This document shows, piece by piece, positions 7,955-16,297 of a stretch of 40,551 bases of DNA (position 1 is its first letter; each line of letters starts with the position of its first letter). Location: NCBI GenBank assembly GCA_903934875.1, contig CAIZPP010000006.1, positions 1-40,551 of the forward strand, written 5' to 3'. The translations under genes were made by a program, and so were the position numbers. This stretch comes from an uncultured Methylococcaceae bacterium (GTDB taxonomy: Bacteria > Pseudomonadota > Gammaproteobacteria > Methylococcales > Methylococcaceae). The notes under the pieces were generated by a model. The model saw only the letters and a list, made by a program, of their open reading frames with translations. It had not been told where the DNA came from and made no database searches.

Positions 7955-8938
7955 TCATGGAACAAGCACTGCAGCACCTTCAAACCGACCTAAGCGCAGA
8001 TCGGCGAGGGCGTGATTGGCTTGTTTGAGCGGATAGTGCGTAGTTTGAGTGACAATGCCAATCTCCGGTGCTAGGCGCAGGAAATCAACCCCGTCCTGCC
8101 GGGTCAGATTGGCGACGGACACTAGCTGCCGCTCTTCCCATAGCAGTCGATAGGGGAAGCTCGGGATGTCGCTCATGTGGATGCCCGCGCAAACGACGCG
8201 ACCGCCCTTGCAGACTGCCCTCAGTGCCAAAGGCACCAGATCGCCAACCGGTGCGAAAATGATGGCAGCGTCCAGCGGCTCCGGCGGCATCTCCTCAGAC
8301 CCGCCCGCCCACGTCGCGCCAAGCCGCCGGGCGAAGTCCTGGCTTGTACTATCGCCTTTACGGGTGAAGGCAAACACGGATCGGCCCTGCCATTGTGCAA
8401 CCTGAGCCACGATATGGGCCGCCGCGCCAAAGCCGTAAAGCCCCAGCTTTTTGCATGCGCCGGCAATCACCAGCGAACGCCAGCCGATCAAGCCGGCGCA
8501 GAGCAAAGGCGCAAGCGCCACGTCGTCGCCGGCCTCGCCCAGCGGAAACGCATAACGCGCATCGACGATGGCAGCCGTCGCAAAACCGCCGTCGCGGGTG
8601 TAACCGGTGAACAGCGGACGATTACACAGGTTTTCCTGCTGCCCTAGGCAATAAGGGCAGATACCGCAAGTGTGGCCGAGCCACGGTATGCCGACCCGCT
8701 CACCCACGCGCAAGCCCGCGACGCCCGAACCGATCATATCAATCCGGCCGACGATCTCGTGGCCCGGAATGATCGGCAGCTTCGGGTCGGGCAGTTCGCC
8801 ATCAACGACATGCAAATCGGTGCGGCATACGCCGCAGGCGGACACCTTCACGCGAATCTCGCCCGCTCCGGGTTGCGGATCGGCGAGTTCCGTCCATTCA
8901 AGGGCGGCTCCAATTTTATTCAGCAGCATCGCATGCAT
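7955..8938 (-). CDS. Zinc-dependent alcohol dehydrogenase (MDR superfamily)
   Basis: This 327-residue enzyme belongs to the medium-chain dehydrogenase family and would oxidise an alcohol or reduce an aldehyde with NAD(P). Catalytic zinc ligands are visible at Cys38 (C-G-V-C-R-T-D) and His60-Glu61 (P-G-H-E). The structural zinc lobe has Cys91, Cys94, Cys97 and Cys105. The cofactor loop reads G-x-G-A-A-A-H rather than the usual G-x-G-G-x-G-H, a mild departure. It follows the aldehyde dehydrogenase at 9024-10406 on the same strand (gap 85 bp), so the two could act in succession on an alcohol and its aldehyde. ATG 8938 is used; ATG 8929 is an alternative. Confidence 0.9.
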   Translation of the reverse strand: MHAMLLNKIGAALEWTELADPQPGAGEIRVKVSACGVCRTDLHVVDGELPDPKLPIIPGHEIVGRIDMIGSGVAGLRVGERVGIPWLGHTCGICPYCLGQQENLCNRPLFTGYTRDGGFATAAIVDARYAFPLGEAGDDVALAPLLCAGLIGWRSLVIAGACKKLGLYGFGAAAHIVAQVAQWQGRSVFAFTRKGDSTSQDFARRLGATWAGGSEEMPPEPLDAAIIFAPVGDLVPLALRAVCKGGRVVCAGIHMSDIPSFPYRLLWEERQLVSVANLTRQDGVDFLRLAPEIGIVTQTTHYPLKQANHALADLRLGRFEGAAVLVP

Positions 8939-9023
8939 AGCGTTTTCCGGTTTCGCGGGCAGCCTGTGATTAGATAAAAGCGCCGTTTGCAGAACTGGCG
9001 GTGCAAACAGATTTGCATGACTG

Positions 9024-10406
9024 TTAGGCCAGCGCGTCTATCGAGGCGACGCGAACCAGCTTTTTATTCACGAACTCTTGAATCCCCAAGTCGGCTAGCT
9101 CACGCCCGTAGCCGGAGTTCTTGATGCCGCCAAACGGCAGATCCGGCGTCGTCCAAGTCGGCTGGTTGATGAATACCATGCCGGTGTCTATGCGGCTGGC
9201 GACAAATTTGCCCCACTCAACGTCCTGGGTAAAAATCGAGCCGCCCAGCCCGAAGTCCGAGTCGTTGGCCAAGGCCACGGCTTCGTCTTCGTCCTTGACC
9301 CGGAAGAAGAGCGCGACTGGCCCGAAGAATTCCTCCCGGTAGGCCGGATTGCCAGGCTGGATGTTGGTCAGGATAGTCGGCTGCATGAAGGCACCGGCCC
9401 GCTCGATCCGTTTGCCCCCCATCACCAGTGTCGCCCCTTTGGCTAGGGCATTGTCCACTTGATTGAGCAATTGATCCAAAGCCGCTTCCGTTGACAAAGG
9501 CCCGAGCGTTGTCGCCGAGTCCATCGGATCGCCGGGCTTGAGTGTCGCCAATGCGTTTTGGAATTTTTCGAGAAAGCGATCTGCCAGGGATTCTACGACG
9601 ATGAAACGTTTCGCCGCGACACAGCACTGGCCGGTATTGTTCATCTTGGCCCAAACCGCCCATTCCACCGTTTTGTCGAGATCGGCATCATCCAGCACGA
9701 TAAAGGCATCGCTGCCGCCCAGCTCCATGGTCGATTTTTTGAGGTTTTGTCCCGCTCTCGCGGCCACGCTCTTGCCGGCTTCCACGCTGCCGGTCAATGC
9801 CACGCCCTTAATTCGGGGGTCGTCTATCATGCGGTTGGCTTGATCGTGGGAAATCCGCAGATTGGTGTACGCGCCAACCGGCCCCCCCGCCTCACGCCAT
9901 AAGGCCTCAAAGGCGATGGCACATTGCGGAACGCACGAGGCGTGCTTCACCATCACGACATTGCCTGCCATGAGGTTGGGCGCGGCAAAGCGGGCAAGTT
10001 GATAGTAGGGAAAGTTCCACGGCTGAATGCCGAACAGCACGCCGAAAGGCGTGCTTTCGACCTCCGCTTCGCCCGAACTTGGATTCAGGGTTTGCGGTGC
10101 GAGGAAGCCTTCGGCGTTTTTGGCATAGTAGTCAAGGATATCCGCGCTTAGATTCACCTCGCCGCGAGCCTGCTCAATGAGCTTGCCCATTTCGAGCGTC
10201 ACCGGGCGGGCGAACTCATCAATGCGCCCACGCAGGATGGCGGCTGCCTTGGCGACCACCGCCGCCCGCTTGGCGAAAGGCGTGTGCCGCCAAGTCTCGA
10301 AGCAGGCCGTGGCGGTTGTAAGTGCCGTATCAAGTTGCTGGTCGGTGAACTCCTCGAAGGTCTTTAGGATTTCGCCGTCATAGGGGTTGACGCTTTGGTA
10401 GGGCAT
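9024..10406 (-). CDS. NAD(P)-dependent succinate-semialdehyde/aldehyde dehydrogenase
   Basis: This 460-residue aldehyde dehydrogenase resembles the Sad/YneI branch, which oxidises succinate semialdehyde to succinate. The general base Glu228 lies in M-E-L-G-G-S and the nucleophile Cys262 in N-T-G-Q-C-C. The P-W-N-F-P substrate/cofactor loop is at about 129-133 and the E-E-x-F-G-P motif near 355. Opening S-V-N-P-Y-D-G-E and the length fit this branch. Real substrate may be broader. The gene lies between the stress-type membrane protein upstream and the alcohol dehydrogenase downstream on the same strand. Confidence 0.9.
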   Translation of the reverse strand: MPYQSVNPYDGEILKTFEEFTDQQLDTALTTATACFETWRHTPFAKRAAVVAKAAAILRGRIDEFARPVTLEMGKLIEQARGEVNLSADILDYYAKNAEGFLAPQTLNPSSGEAEVESTPFGVLFGIQPWNFPYYQLARFAAPNLMAGNVVMVKHASCVPQCAIAFEALWREAGGPVGAYTNLRISHDQANRMIDDPRIKGVALTGSVEAGKSVAARAGQNLKKSTMELGGSDAFIVLDDADLDKTVEWAVWAKMNNTGQCCVAAKRFIVVESLADRFLEKFQNALATLKPGDPMDSATTLGPLSTEAALDQLLNQVDNALAKGATLVMGGKRIERAGAFMQPTILTNIQPGNPAYREEFFGPVALFFRVKDEDEAVALANDSDFGLGGSIFTQDVEWGKFVASRIDTGMVFINQPTWTTPDLPFGGIKNSGYGRELADLGIQEFVNKKLVRVASIDALA

Positions 10407-10477
10407 GGCGTTGTTCTCTTCCGATGTTAAGTGCGGGAGCGGTTTGTTTGTCCGCTCCTTCTCAAAGAGGCTGATGC

Positions 10478-11014
10478 TTAGGCCTGCACGCCGGTTAGTT
10501 CTCCGTGCAAGGTGGATTCTTCGGCTTTGCTTTGCGCTAGGATGTCCTTTGCCTTTTCGACCTCCTGCGCGGTTCCGTGGAGGATGACAATGAACTTGCC
10601 TGCCTTCAGCGCGGTTTCGTAGCGCAGGATACTGTCCTTAGGAATTCCAATGCTTGCAAGTGCGCCGCCAAGAGCACCCAAACCTCCGGTCAGCACTGCG
10701 GCTTCCAGTGAGCCGATGATCCAACTGACCAGCGGGCCGCCGACCATAACCGGACCTACCCCCGGAATGATGAAGAATGCTGAGCCTAATAACAGCCCCC
10801 AAATCCAGCCCCAAAACAGACCGAATTTCCCCCAGGTCGCCATGCGGTCACCGGTGTTGTAGTAACCGACGACGTTTTCTTCAGTCTGGTAATCTTTGCC
10901 TATGACGGATAGCTTTTTCATATCGTAGCCGGATTTTTGCAGTGCTTTGACTGCGCTTTCGGCATTTTCATGGTTACCAAATACGCCAACGACCGAGCAG
11001 TTTTTTTCGGGCAT
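10478..11014 (-). CDS. General stress protein with glycine-rich membrane segment (YflT/GS17M-like)
   Basis: This 178-residue protein has an N-terminal alpha/beta region (about 1-45: V-V-G-V-F-G-N-H-E-N-A-E-S-A-V-K-A-L) like the general stress protein 17M/YflT domain. A central stretch of about 65 hydrophobic, glycine-rich residues (about 65-120) follows and is likely two membrane helices. A second small alpha/beta region contains F-I-V-I-L-H-G and E-V-E-K-A. Proteins of this type are usually stress-associated; the biochemical role is unknown. The start has a GGAG-type ribosome binding site. Confidence 0.8.
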   Translation of the reverse strand: MPEKNCSVVGVFGNHENAESAVKALQKSGYDMKKLSVIGKDYQTEENVVGYYNTGDRMATWGKFGLFWGWIWGLLLGSAFFIIPGVGPVMVGGPLVSWIIGSLEAAVLTGGLGALGGALASIGIPKDSILRYETALKAGKFIVILHGTAQEVEKAKDILAQSKAEESTLHGELTGVQA

Positions 11015-11190
11015 GAGGTTTCTCCAAAGTGTGGGTCCAATACAAGCGCGGTTGAGCTTGCGCGACTATTATTCCCATTACGCTCATGCCGGTCTGTGCG
11101 GCAGCGTACACAAGATCATTCAGGCTTAAAGTAGTTCTGGATACAGAATTCTGGCTATCAACTTTCGGCGGGATATGCGTAAGGCTTAAG

Positions 11191-11216
11191 CGTTCGCCCT
11201 GAGCTTGTCGAAGGGT
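11191..11216 (+). repeat. Widely distributed intergenic repeat (CGTTCGCCCTGAGCTTGTCG type)
   Basis: The motif CGTTCGCCCTGAGCTTGTCG followed by AAGGGT matches, from memory, a short intergenic sequence found in many unrelated bacterial genomes. It lies in the 217-bp gap downstream of the large hybrid kinase gene. There is one copy here. Confidence 0.55.
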
Positions 11217-11231
11217 GGATGGTTAAGCCGT

Positions 11232-14200
11232 TCATGGCGGGAATGGGCTATCCCACTCACCGGAAAGATTGAGTGCCAAGGCCAGGTGGCGCAGCCCCTT
11301 CCGCGCTTCACTGAAATCATATTGGTTGACAAGGCGGGCGATTTCTGTGAGTTTGGCACAGTGTTCGCCGTCGGCCATGGACTGCTCAAGTGAGGCCACG
11401 CAATGGACGGCTGCGAAATCCTGCTGTTCCAGCAACTGGTCTAGTTTGCTGACTAGGGTGTGCCACGGGTCGGGGCAGGCAGTGGGTGCCGTGGCCGCCA
11501 CGGTTTCCTCTATCCGGGCAAGCCCCGACAGTACCCGCTCTAGTTCCCCGATCAGCGCATTCAGCAGTTCCGTGACAGCTTCGGGCCGGTTGCAGGCGGC
11601 ATCCTCCAGCCGGGCTGCCAAGTTTCCCAAGGGGTTGGCACCTAGGGTTTTGGCTATTCCCTTGAGGCTGTGTGCCAGACGGCTGGCTGTGGTCCAATCA
11701 CCCGCCCATAGTGCCTCCTGGAATCGATTCTGGAAGTCGGAGGCCTGGCTGTCCCGGAACTTTTTCAGCAAATTGACATAAAAGGGCGGCTTCCCGCCAG
11801 TCAGAGCACACCCCCGCACCGTATCAATACCGGGAAGTTCCGGCAGGGATAGTGCTTGCTGTGATGCATTGGCCACCGATAAGTCGGAAATCGCCGCTTG
11901 CCTAGGGGGTACCCATTGCACCAGTGCAGCATACAATTTCCCGAAATTCACCGGCTTGGTCACAAAGTCGTTCATGCCAACCGCCAAACAATATTCACGG
12001 TCACCGACCATGGCGTTGGCAGTCAACGCAATGATAGGCAATACCCGGTAGCGCTCCTGTGCACGCAGCCGCCGTGTGGCCTCGTAGCCATCCATCACCG
12101 GCATCTGGCAGTCCATCAGCACACAGTCCGGCGGTGCTTCGTCCACCGCGCACAGTGCCTCCTCACCGTTGTTGGCCAGCCTAACCCTGAGACCGGCCTG
12201 TTCCAGCATCTCGCGCAGCACTTGCTGGTTGAGTTCCGCATCCTCAACAACCAAGATATCCGCACCCTGCAATCTGGCCAAGTCCGCGCTGTCTATTTTT
12301 AGGGTGCCGTAAGCCGGGTGCGCCTCCGGTAGCTGGTTGCTGGCGGCGAAGCGAGCGGTGAAGTGGAAGGTGCTGCCTTGGCCTGGGGTGCTGTCCACCC
12401 AGATGCGCCCGCCCATCATTTCCACCAGCCGCCGACTGATGCTCAACCCTAGGCCGGTGCCACCATATTTCCGGGTCGTCGAGGCATCGGCTTGGCTGAA
12501 GGCTTGGAATAGCCGTGCTCGCTCTTCGTCCGAGATGCCGATGCCCTCGTCGCGCACGGCGAAATGCAGGATGGCCATGCCGTCCTCGCAGCCTTCTTCG
12601 GCCAAGCTCACCAGTACTTGGCCCCGGCTGGAGAACTTGATGGCGTTGCCTACTAAATTGATCAATATCTGGCCCAAGCGCTGAGGGTCGCCCAAAAAAG
12701 CTCTCTTTGTGAAAGCGGAGTCTGCTTGGACAACTAATTCCAAACCTTTGTCGCTCGCTTTGTGGTACAGCAGTGAAGCCAGGCTCTCCAGCACCCCCCC
12801 CGGAGTAAAGGATTCCTCCGCCATGTCTAGCTTGTTGGCTTCGATTTTGGAGAAGTCCAGAATGTCGTTGATGACATACAGCAAGGTGTTGGATGCACTG
12901 ATTATCTTGGCTAGGTAGTTGCGCTGCTTCTCGCTGGGGTCAGCCGCTAGGCACAATTCCGCCATGCCCATGACGGCATTGATGGGGGTTCGAATCTCAT
13001 GGCTCATATTGGCGAGGAACAGAGATTTGGACTGGCTGGCCTGCTCGGCAGCTTCCTTGGCTTGGGCCAAGGCTAACAGCATTGCCTTGCGTTCGGTAAT
13101 GTCGCGCACAGTGGCTTGCAACACTAGCTTGCCCTTCAACTCCATACTGTTCACCAATACATCGGCGGTGAACTCAATGCCATTGAGGCGGCGGAGTTGC
13201 CATTCGAAGCGATGGATGCCTTTCTGTAAAGCGATGGCAGCCTGTTCTTCGGCAAGAGTCCACGAATCTTCGCCACCGGGCTGCTTGGGGGGTGAAAATT
13301 GGGCCGGATGTTTGCCGATAAAGTCTTCTCGTGCAGCGCACCCAAACATCCGCAGGGCCGCCTCGTTGCAGTCGAAAAAACCTTGTTCTCCGTATAGCAT
13401 GAGTGCGTCGCTGGATGATTCGAACAGGGTGCGGAAACGGGCCTCGCTCTGGCGCAGCGTCTGCTCCATCGCTTTGCTTTTGGTAATGTCCGAATCCATG
13501 CCAGAAGTCAGGGTAATCTGACCGTCGTGGTCATAAGTTGCGTAGGCGCGCTCGTTGATCCAGCGCATACTGCCATCGGGCCGCATGATGCGATATTCCA
13601 CCACATAATGCCCGTTGACGAGCAAGGACTGCTGACAACTCAACACTTGCGGCAAGTCCTCCGGCAGAATGGCCTCCATCCAAAGCTTGGGGTGGGCGTA
13701 CAGGTCTTCACAGCTTCGGCCCCATATCTCCTCAAAGGTGGGGCTGATGTACAGGATGGTCTGCGAGATTGGCAATGACAGCCAAAACACGTCGCCAACC
13801 GCTTCCGCCATGTGCCGGAAACGGCGTTCCGTTTCCTGCAGAGCCAGCCTGTCGCGCTTTTGCTCAGTGATGTCGGTGGTGGCACCCACCAAACGCAGCA
13901 GCCTGCCTTCTGCATCGAAGAATCCCCGCGCCGACTCCACTAGGAACGCCTCTGTTCCGTTGCCACGTAGTAGCCGGTATTCGGTGCGATAGGTGTCGGC
14001 ATCCGGTTTCAAATTGTCCAGTATGGACAGACAATGCTGACGGTCATCCGGGTGTATATTCTGAAAATAATTTTTCCCGGTATTGGCCAGCGCGGCTTCG
14101 CGGGACAACCCGAGAATCTCCTCCGCACCCTTGGAACGCAGGACGCGGTCAGTGGCCGCTTCCCATTCGAAGGCGAAGGTATGGCTCACGTCAAAGGCTA

Positions 14201-14660
14201 TCTGCAAAAGTTCCTCGCGGTCGCGCAGTGCGCGGACCATCCCAAACCGCTCAACCGCGTTTTCAATGGCATGGCTCAGGCTTTCTTGGTTCATCCAATT
14301 CTTGCCGATGAAGTCTTGGGCGCCCAGCCGGAGCATGGCCCGGCCATCAATGCCGCCGGTGATGCCGGTCACCACCACCACCGGACAGAAAGGCGCGTCC
14401 GGCCCACCCAGTGCTGCCAGCAGTTCCGGGGCATCAATGTCGGGCAGATGGTAGTCGAGCAGCACACAATCGGGCGGACCCCCGTTGTCACGGCAGATGC
14501 GCAGTCCGGCATCACCCGTTTCGGCTTCGATAAAGCGGAAGCGCTGTTCCGGGCCGGCCAGCAGTCGCCGCATGACTTCCCTGTCCTCCGGGCTGTCGTC
14601 AATGATCAGTATTCTTAACAGGTCTTTGGCGTTGTTTTCTAGTTTGATTGCATCAGCCAT
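11232..14660 (-). CDS. Hybrid histidine kinase: REC - 3 PAS - HisKA - HATPase - REC - HPt
   Basis: This 1142-residue soluble sensor kinase has, in order, a receiver (about 14-130, V-L-L-D-Y-H-L-P-D as phosphorylation site), three PAS/PAC units (about 145-275, 285-400, 405-530) and HisKA (S-H-E-I-R-T-P near 555). HATPase_c follows with N-box V-G-N-A-I-K-F, D-E-G-I-G-I and G-G-T-G-L-G-L. A second receiver carries L-M-D-C-Q-M-P-V-M-D-G, and the C-terminus is an HPt domain with phospho-His in A-H-S-L-K-G. It is the only HPt in the three-kinase cluster and so is the likely end of the relay. Its start overlaps the preceding kinase by 22 bases, implying translational coupling. There is no DNA-binding output. 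Confidence 0.95.
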   Translation of the reverse strand: MADAIKLENNAKDLLRILIIDDSPEDREVMRRLLAGPEQRFRFIEAETGDAGLRICRDNGGPPDCVLLDYHLPDIDAPELLAALGGPDAPFCPVVVVTGITGGIDGRAMLRLGAQDFIGKNWMNQESLSHAIENAVERFGMVRALRDREELLQIAFDVSHTFAFEWEAATDRVLRSKGAEEILGLSREAALANTGKNYFQNIHPDDRQHCLSILDNLKPDADTYRTEYRLLRGNGTEAFLVESARGFFDAEGRLLRLVGATTDITEQKRDRLALQETERRFRHMAEAVGDVFWLSLPISQTILYISPTFEEIWGRSCEDLYAHPKLWMEAILPEDLPQVLSCQQSLLVNGHYVVEYRIMRPDGSMRWINERAYATYDHDGQITLTSGMDSDITKSKAMEQTLRQSEARFRTLFESSSDALMLYGEQGFFDCNEAALRMFGCAAREDFIGKHPAQFSPPKQPGGEDSWTLAEEQAAIALQKGIHRFEWQLRRLNGIEFTADVLVNSMELKGKLVLQATVRDITERKAMLLALAQAKEAAEQASQSKSLFLANMSHEIRTPINAVMGMAELCLAADPSEKQRNYLAKIISASNTLLYVINDILDFSKIEANKLDMAEESFTPGGVLESLASLLYHKASDKGLELVVQADSAFTKRAFLGDPQRLGQILINLVGNAIKFSSRGQVLVSLAEEGCEDGMAILHFAVRDEGIGISDEERARLFQAFSQADASTTRKYGGTGLGLSISRRLVEMMGGRIWVDSTPGQGSTFHFTARFAASNQLPEAHPAYGTLKIDSADLARLQGADILVVEDAELNQQVLREMLEQAGLRVRLANNGEEALCAVDEAPPDCVLMDCQMPVMDGYEATRRLRAQERYRVLPIIALTANAMVGDREYCLAVGMNDFVTKPVNFGKLYAALVQWVPPRQAAISDLSVANASQQALSLPELPGIDTVRGCALTGGKPPFYVNLLKKFRDSQASDFQNRFQEALWAGDWTTASRLAHSLKGIAKTLGANPLGNLAARLEDAACNRPEAVTELLNALIGELERVLSGLARIEETVAATAPTACPDPWHTLVSKLDQLLEQQDFAAVHCVASLEQSMADGEHCAKLTEIARLVNQYDFSEARKGLRHLALALNLSGEWDSPFPP

Positions 14661-16297
14661 GTCGCCAGCTCTTGGTAGAGTTTTTCAGGAAGCACCGGCT
14701 TTGCAAGGAAGGCATCCATGCCGGCCTTAAAGCAGCGATTCTTGTCTTCGTCATAGCCGTCCCCCGATATCGCAATGATCCGAGTATGCTCCCGTCCCGG
14801 TATCTTGCGAATTTCACGGGTGGCATCCAAGCCATCCATCACTGGCATCTGCACATCCATCAAGATCAGATCGTAAGGCTGGGCCTTCGCCATAGAGACG
14901 GCATCCAAACCATCATGCGCGATGTCCAATTGCAGTCCTGCCTCATTAAGCAACTCTATAAAGATTTCCTGGGTGATGAAGTCATCGTCCGCCAGTAATA
15001 GTTTGGGTCTAGGGGTTCGCGCCTTGAGCGCTTCCAGTGGTGGCAGATGTGCATTTGCCGTTTGCGGTTTGCCAAGCTTAAACTTCAACGCGACCCAGAA
15101 AGTGCTCCCCTGACCGGCTTCGCTTGCCACACCGATGTCACCGCCCATCATTTCGATTAGTTTTCGGTTGATGGAAAGGCCGAGCCCCAAGCCACCGAAT
15201 TGGCGGGCCAAGCCGTTGTCAGCCTGCTCGAACGGCTCGAAGATGCTGTTGAGCTTGGCGGGGTCGATGCCTATGCCGGTGTCTTGGACTTCGATGCGAA
15301 TGTCCACATTAAGCTTATTCGCCTGGATCAAGCGGACCCTTATGCTGACTGTACCTTCTTGGGTAAATTTGACGGCATTGCCCGCGAGATTGAGGAGCAC
15401 TTGCTTCAACTTGGCGGCATCGCCGTGCAGGACGGGCGGAATGGACGGATCGATTTTGCTGGTGTAGGCTAGCTTTTTGGCAAGCGCTTTCGGTGCAATC
15501 ATCTCATTGACCTGGCTTATGATGTCTTTTAGATCGAAATCGACCGTCGCCAGGTTCAAATTGCCGGTGTCTGCATCGGCAAAATTCAAAATCTCATTGA
15601 TGATCGCAGTCAGGTGGTTGGCGGCCTTGCCGATGCTCGCAAGCTTTTGCAGTTGCCCCGGATCAGTGGCCTTGCGCTGTAGCAAGTCGTTGAAACCGAT
15701 GATGGCGTTCATCGGAGTCCGCAGTTCATGGCTCATATTGCCGAGAAAGCGCCTTTTGGCGATATTGGCAGCCTCCGACTGAATGGCGCGCTCCTGCAAC
15801 GCAATATTGAGGGCTTCAACTTGCCGGGTACGTTCTTCAAGCTCATAGGTCCGTTCCTTGACTCTGCTCTCAAGTTCCCGGTTCATTTGCTCAAGTTCCA
15901 TTTCCTTCCGTTTCAAGGCCATTTGCGTGTTGACGCGTGAACGGACAACCGCTTGGTTGATGGGCTTGTGAATGAAATCTACCGCACCCGCCGTAAGCGC
16001 TCGAGTTTCATTTTCGCAGTCGCTGTACGCAGTGACGAAAATAACCGGGATGTTGCGGGTTTCGGGGTTACGGCGCAGTTCGGCAAAGACCGCATAACCA
16101 TCCATTTCCGGCATCATCACGTCAAGCAAAATCAAATCGGGGATATGTTGTCGGACCAGTTCAAGCCCCTCGGGGCCTGACGTGGCACACTGGATCTCAT
16201 ACTCGCTAGCCAGGGTTTCCCCTAGCGCATCAACATTGTCGGGGATATCGTCGATGATTAATACACGGGGTAACGCGGGAGTAAGTGGGCCGCTCAT
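14639..16297 (-). CDS. Hybrid histidine kinase: REC - coiled coil - HisKA - HATPase - REC
   Basis: This 552-residue cytoplasmic kinase opens with a receiver (L-I-I-D-D near 15; phosphorylation site L-L-D-V-M-M-P-E-M-D-G). A coiled coil of about 60 residues, rich in E/R/L (about 128-185), leads to the phosphoacceptor site S-H-E-L-R-T-P-M-N-A. HATPase_c follows (N-box A-G-N-A-V-K-F, then D-T-G-I-G-I and G-G-L-G-L-G-L), and a C-terminal receiver has L-M-D-V-Q-M-P-V-M-D-G and a final A-K-P. The N-terminal receiver means it is probably switched by another kinase rather than by a ligand. It overlaps the upstream kinase gene by four bases (ATGA) and the downstream one by 22 bases. Confidence 0.95.
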   Translation of the reverse strand: MSGPLTPALPRVLIIDDIPDNVDALGETLASEYEIQCATSGPEGLELVRQHIPDLILLDVMMPEMDGYAVFAELRRNPETRNIPVIFVTAYSDCENETRALTAGAVDFIHKPINQAVVRSRVNTQMALKRKEMELEQMNRELESRVKERTYELEERTRQVEALNIALQERAIQSEAANIAKRRFLGNMSHELRTPMNAIIGFNDLLQRKATDPGQLQKLASIGKAANHLTAIINEILNFADADTGNLNLATVDFDLKDIISQVNEMIAPKALAKKLAYTSKIDPSIPPVLHGDAAKLKQVLLNLAGNAVKFTQEGTVSIRVRLIQANKLNVDIRIEVQDTGIGIDPAKLNSIFEPFEQADNGLARQFGGLGLGLSINRKLIEMMGGDIGVASEAGQGSTFWVALKFKLGKPQTANAHLPPLEALKARTPRPKLLLADDDFITQEIFIELLNEAGLQLDIAHDGLDAVSMAKAQPYDLILMDVQMPVMDGLDATREIRKIPGREHTRIIAISGDGYDEDKNRCFKAGMDAFLAKPVLPEKLYQELATWLMQSN

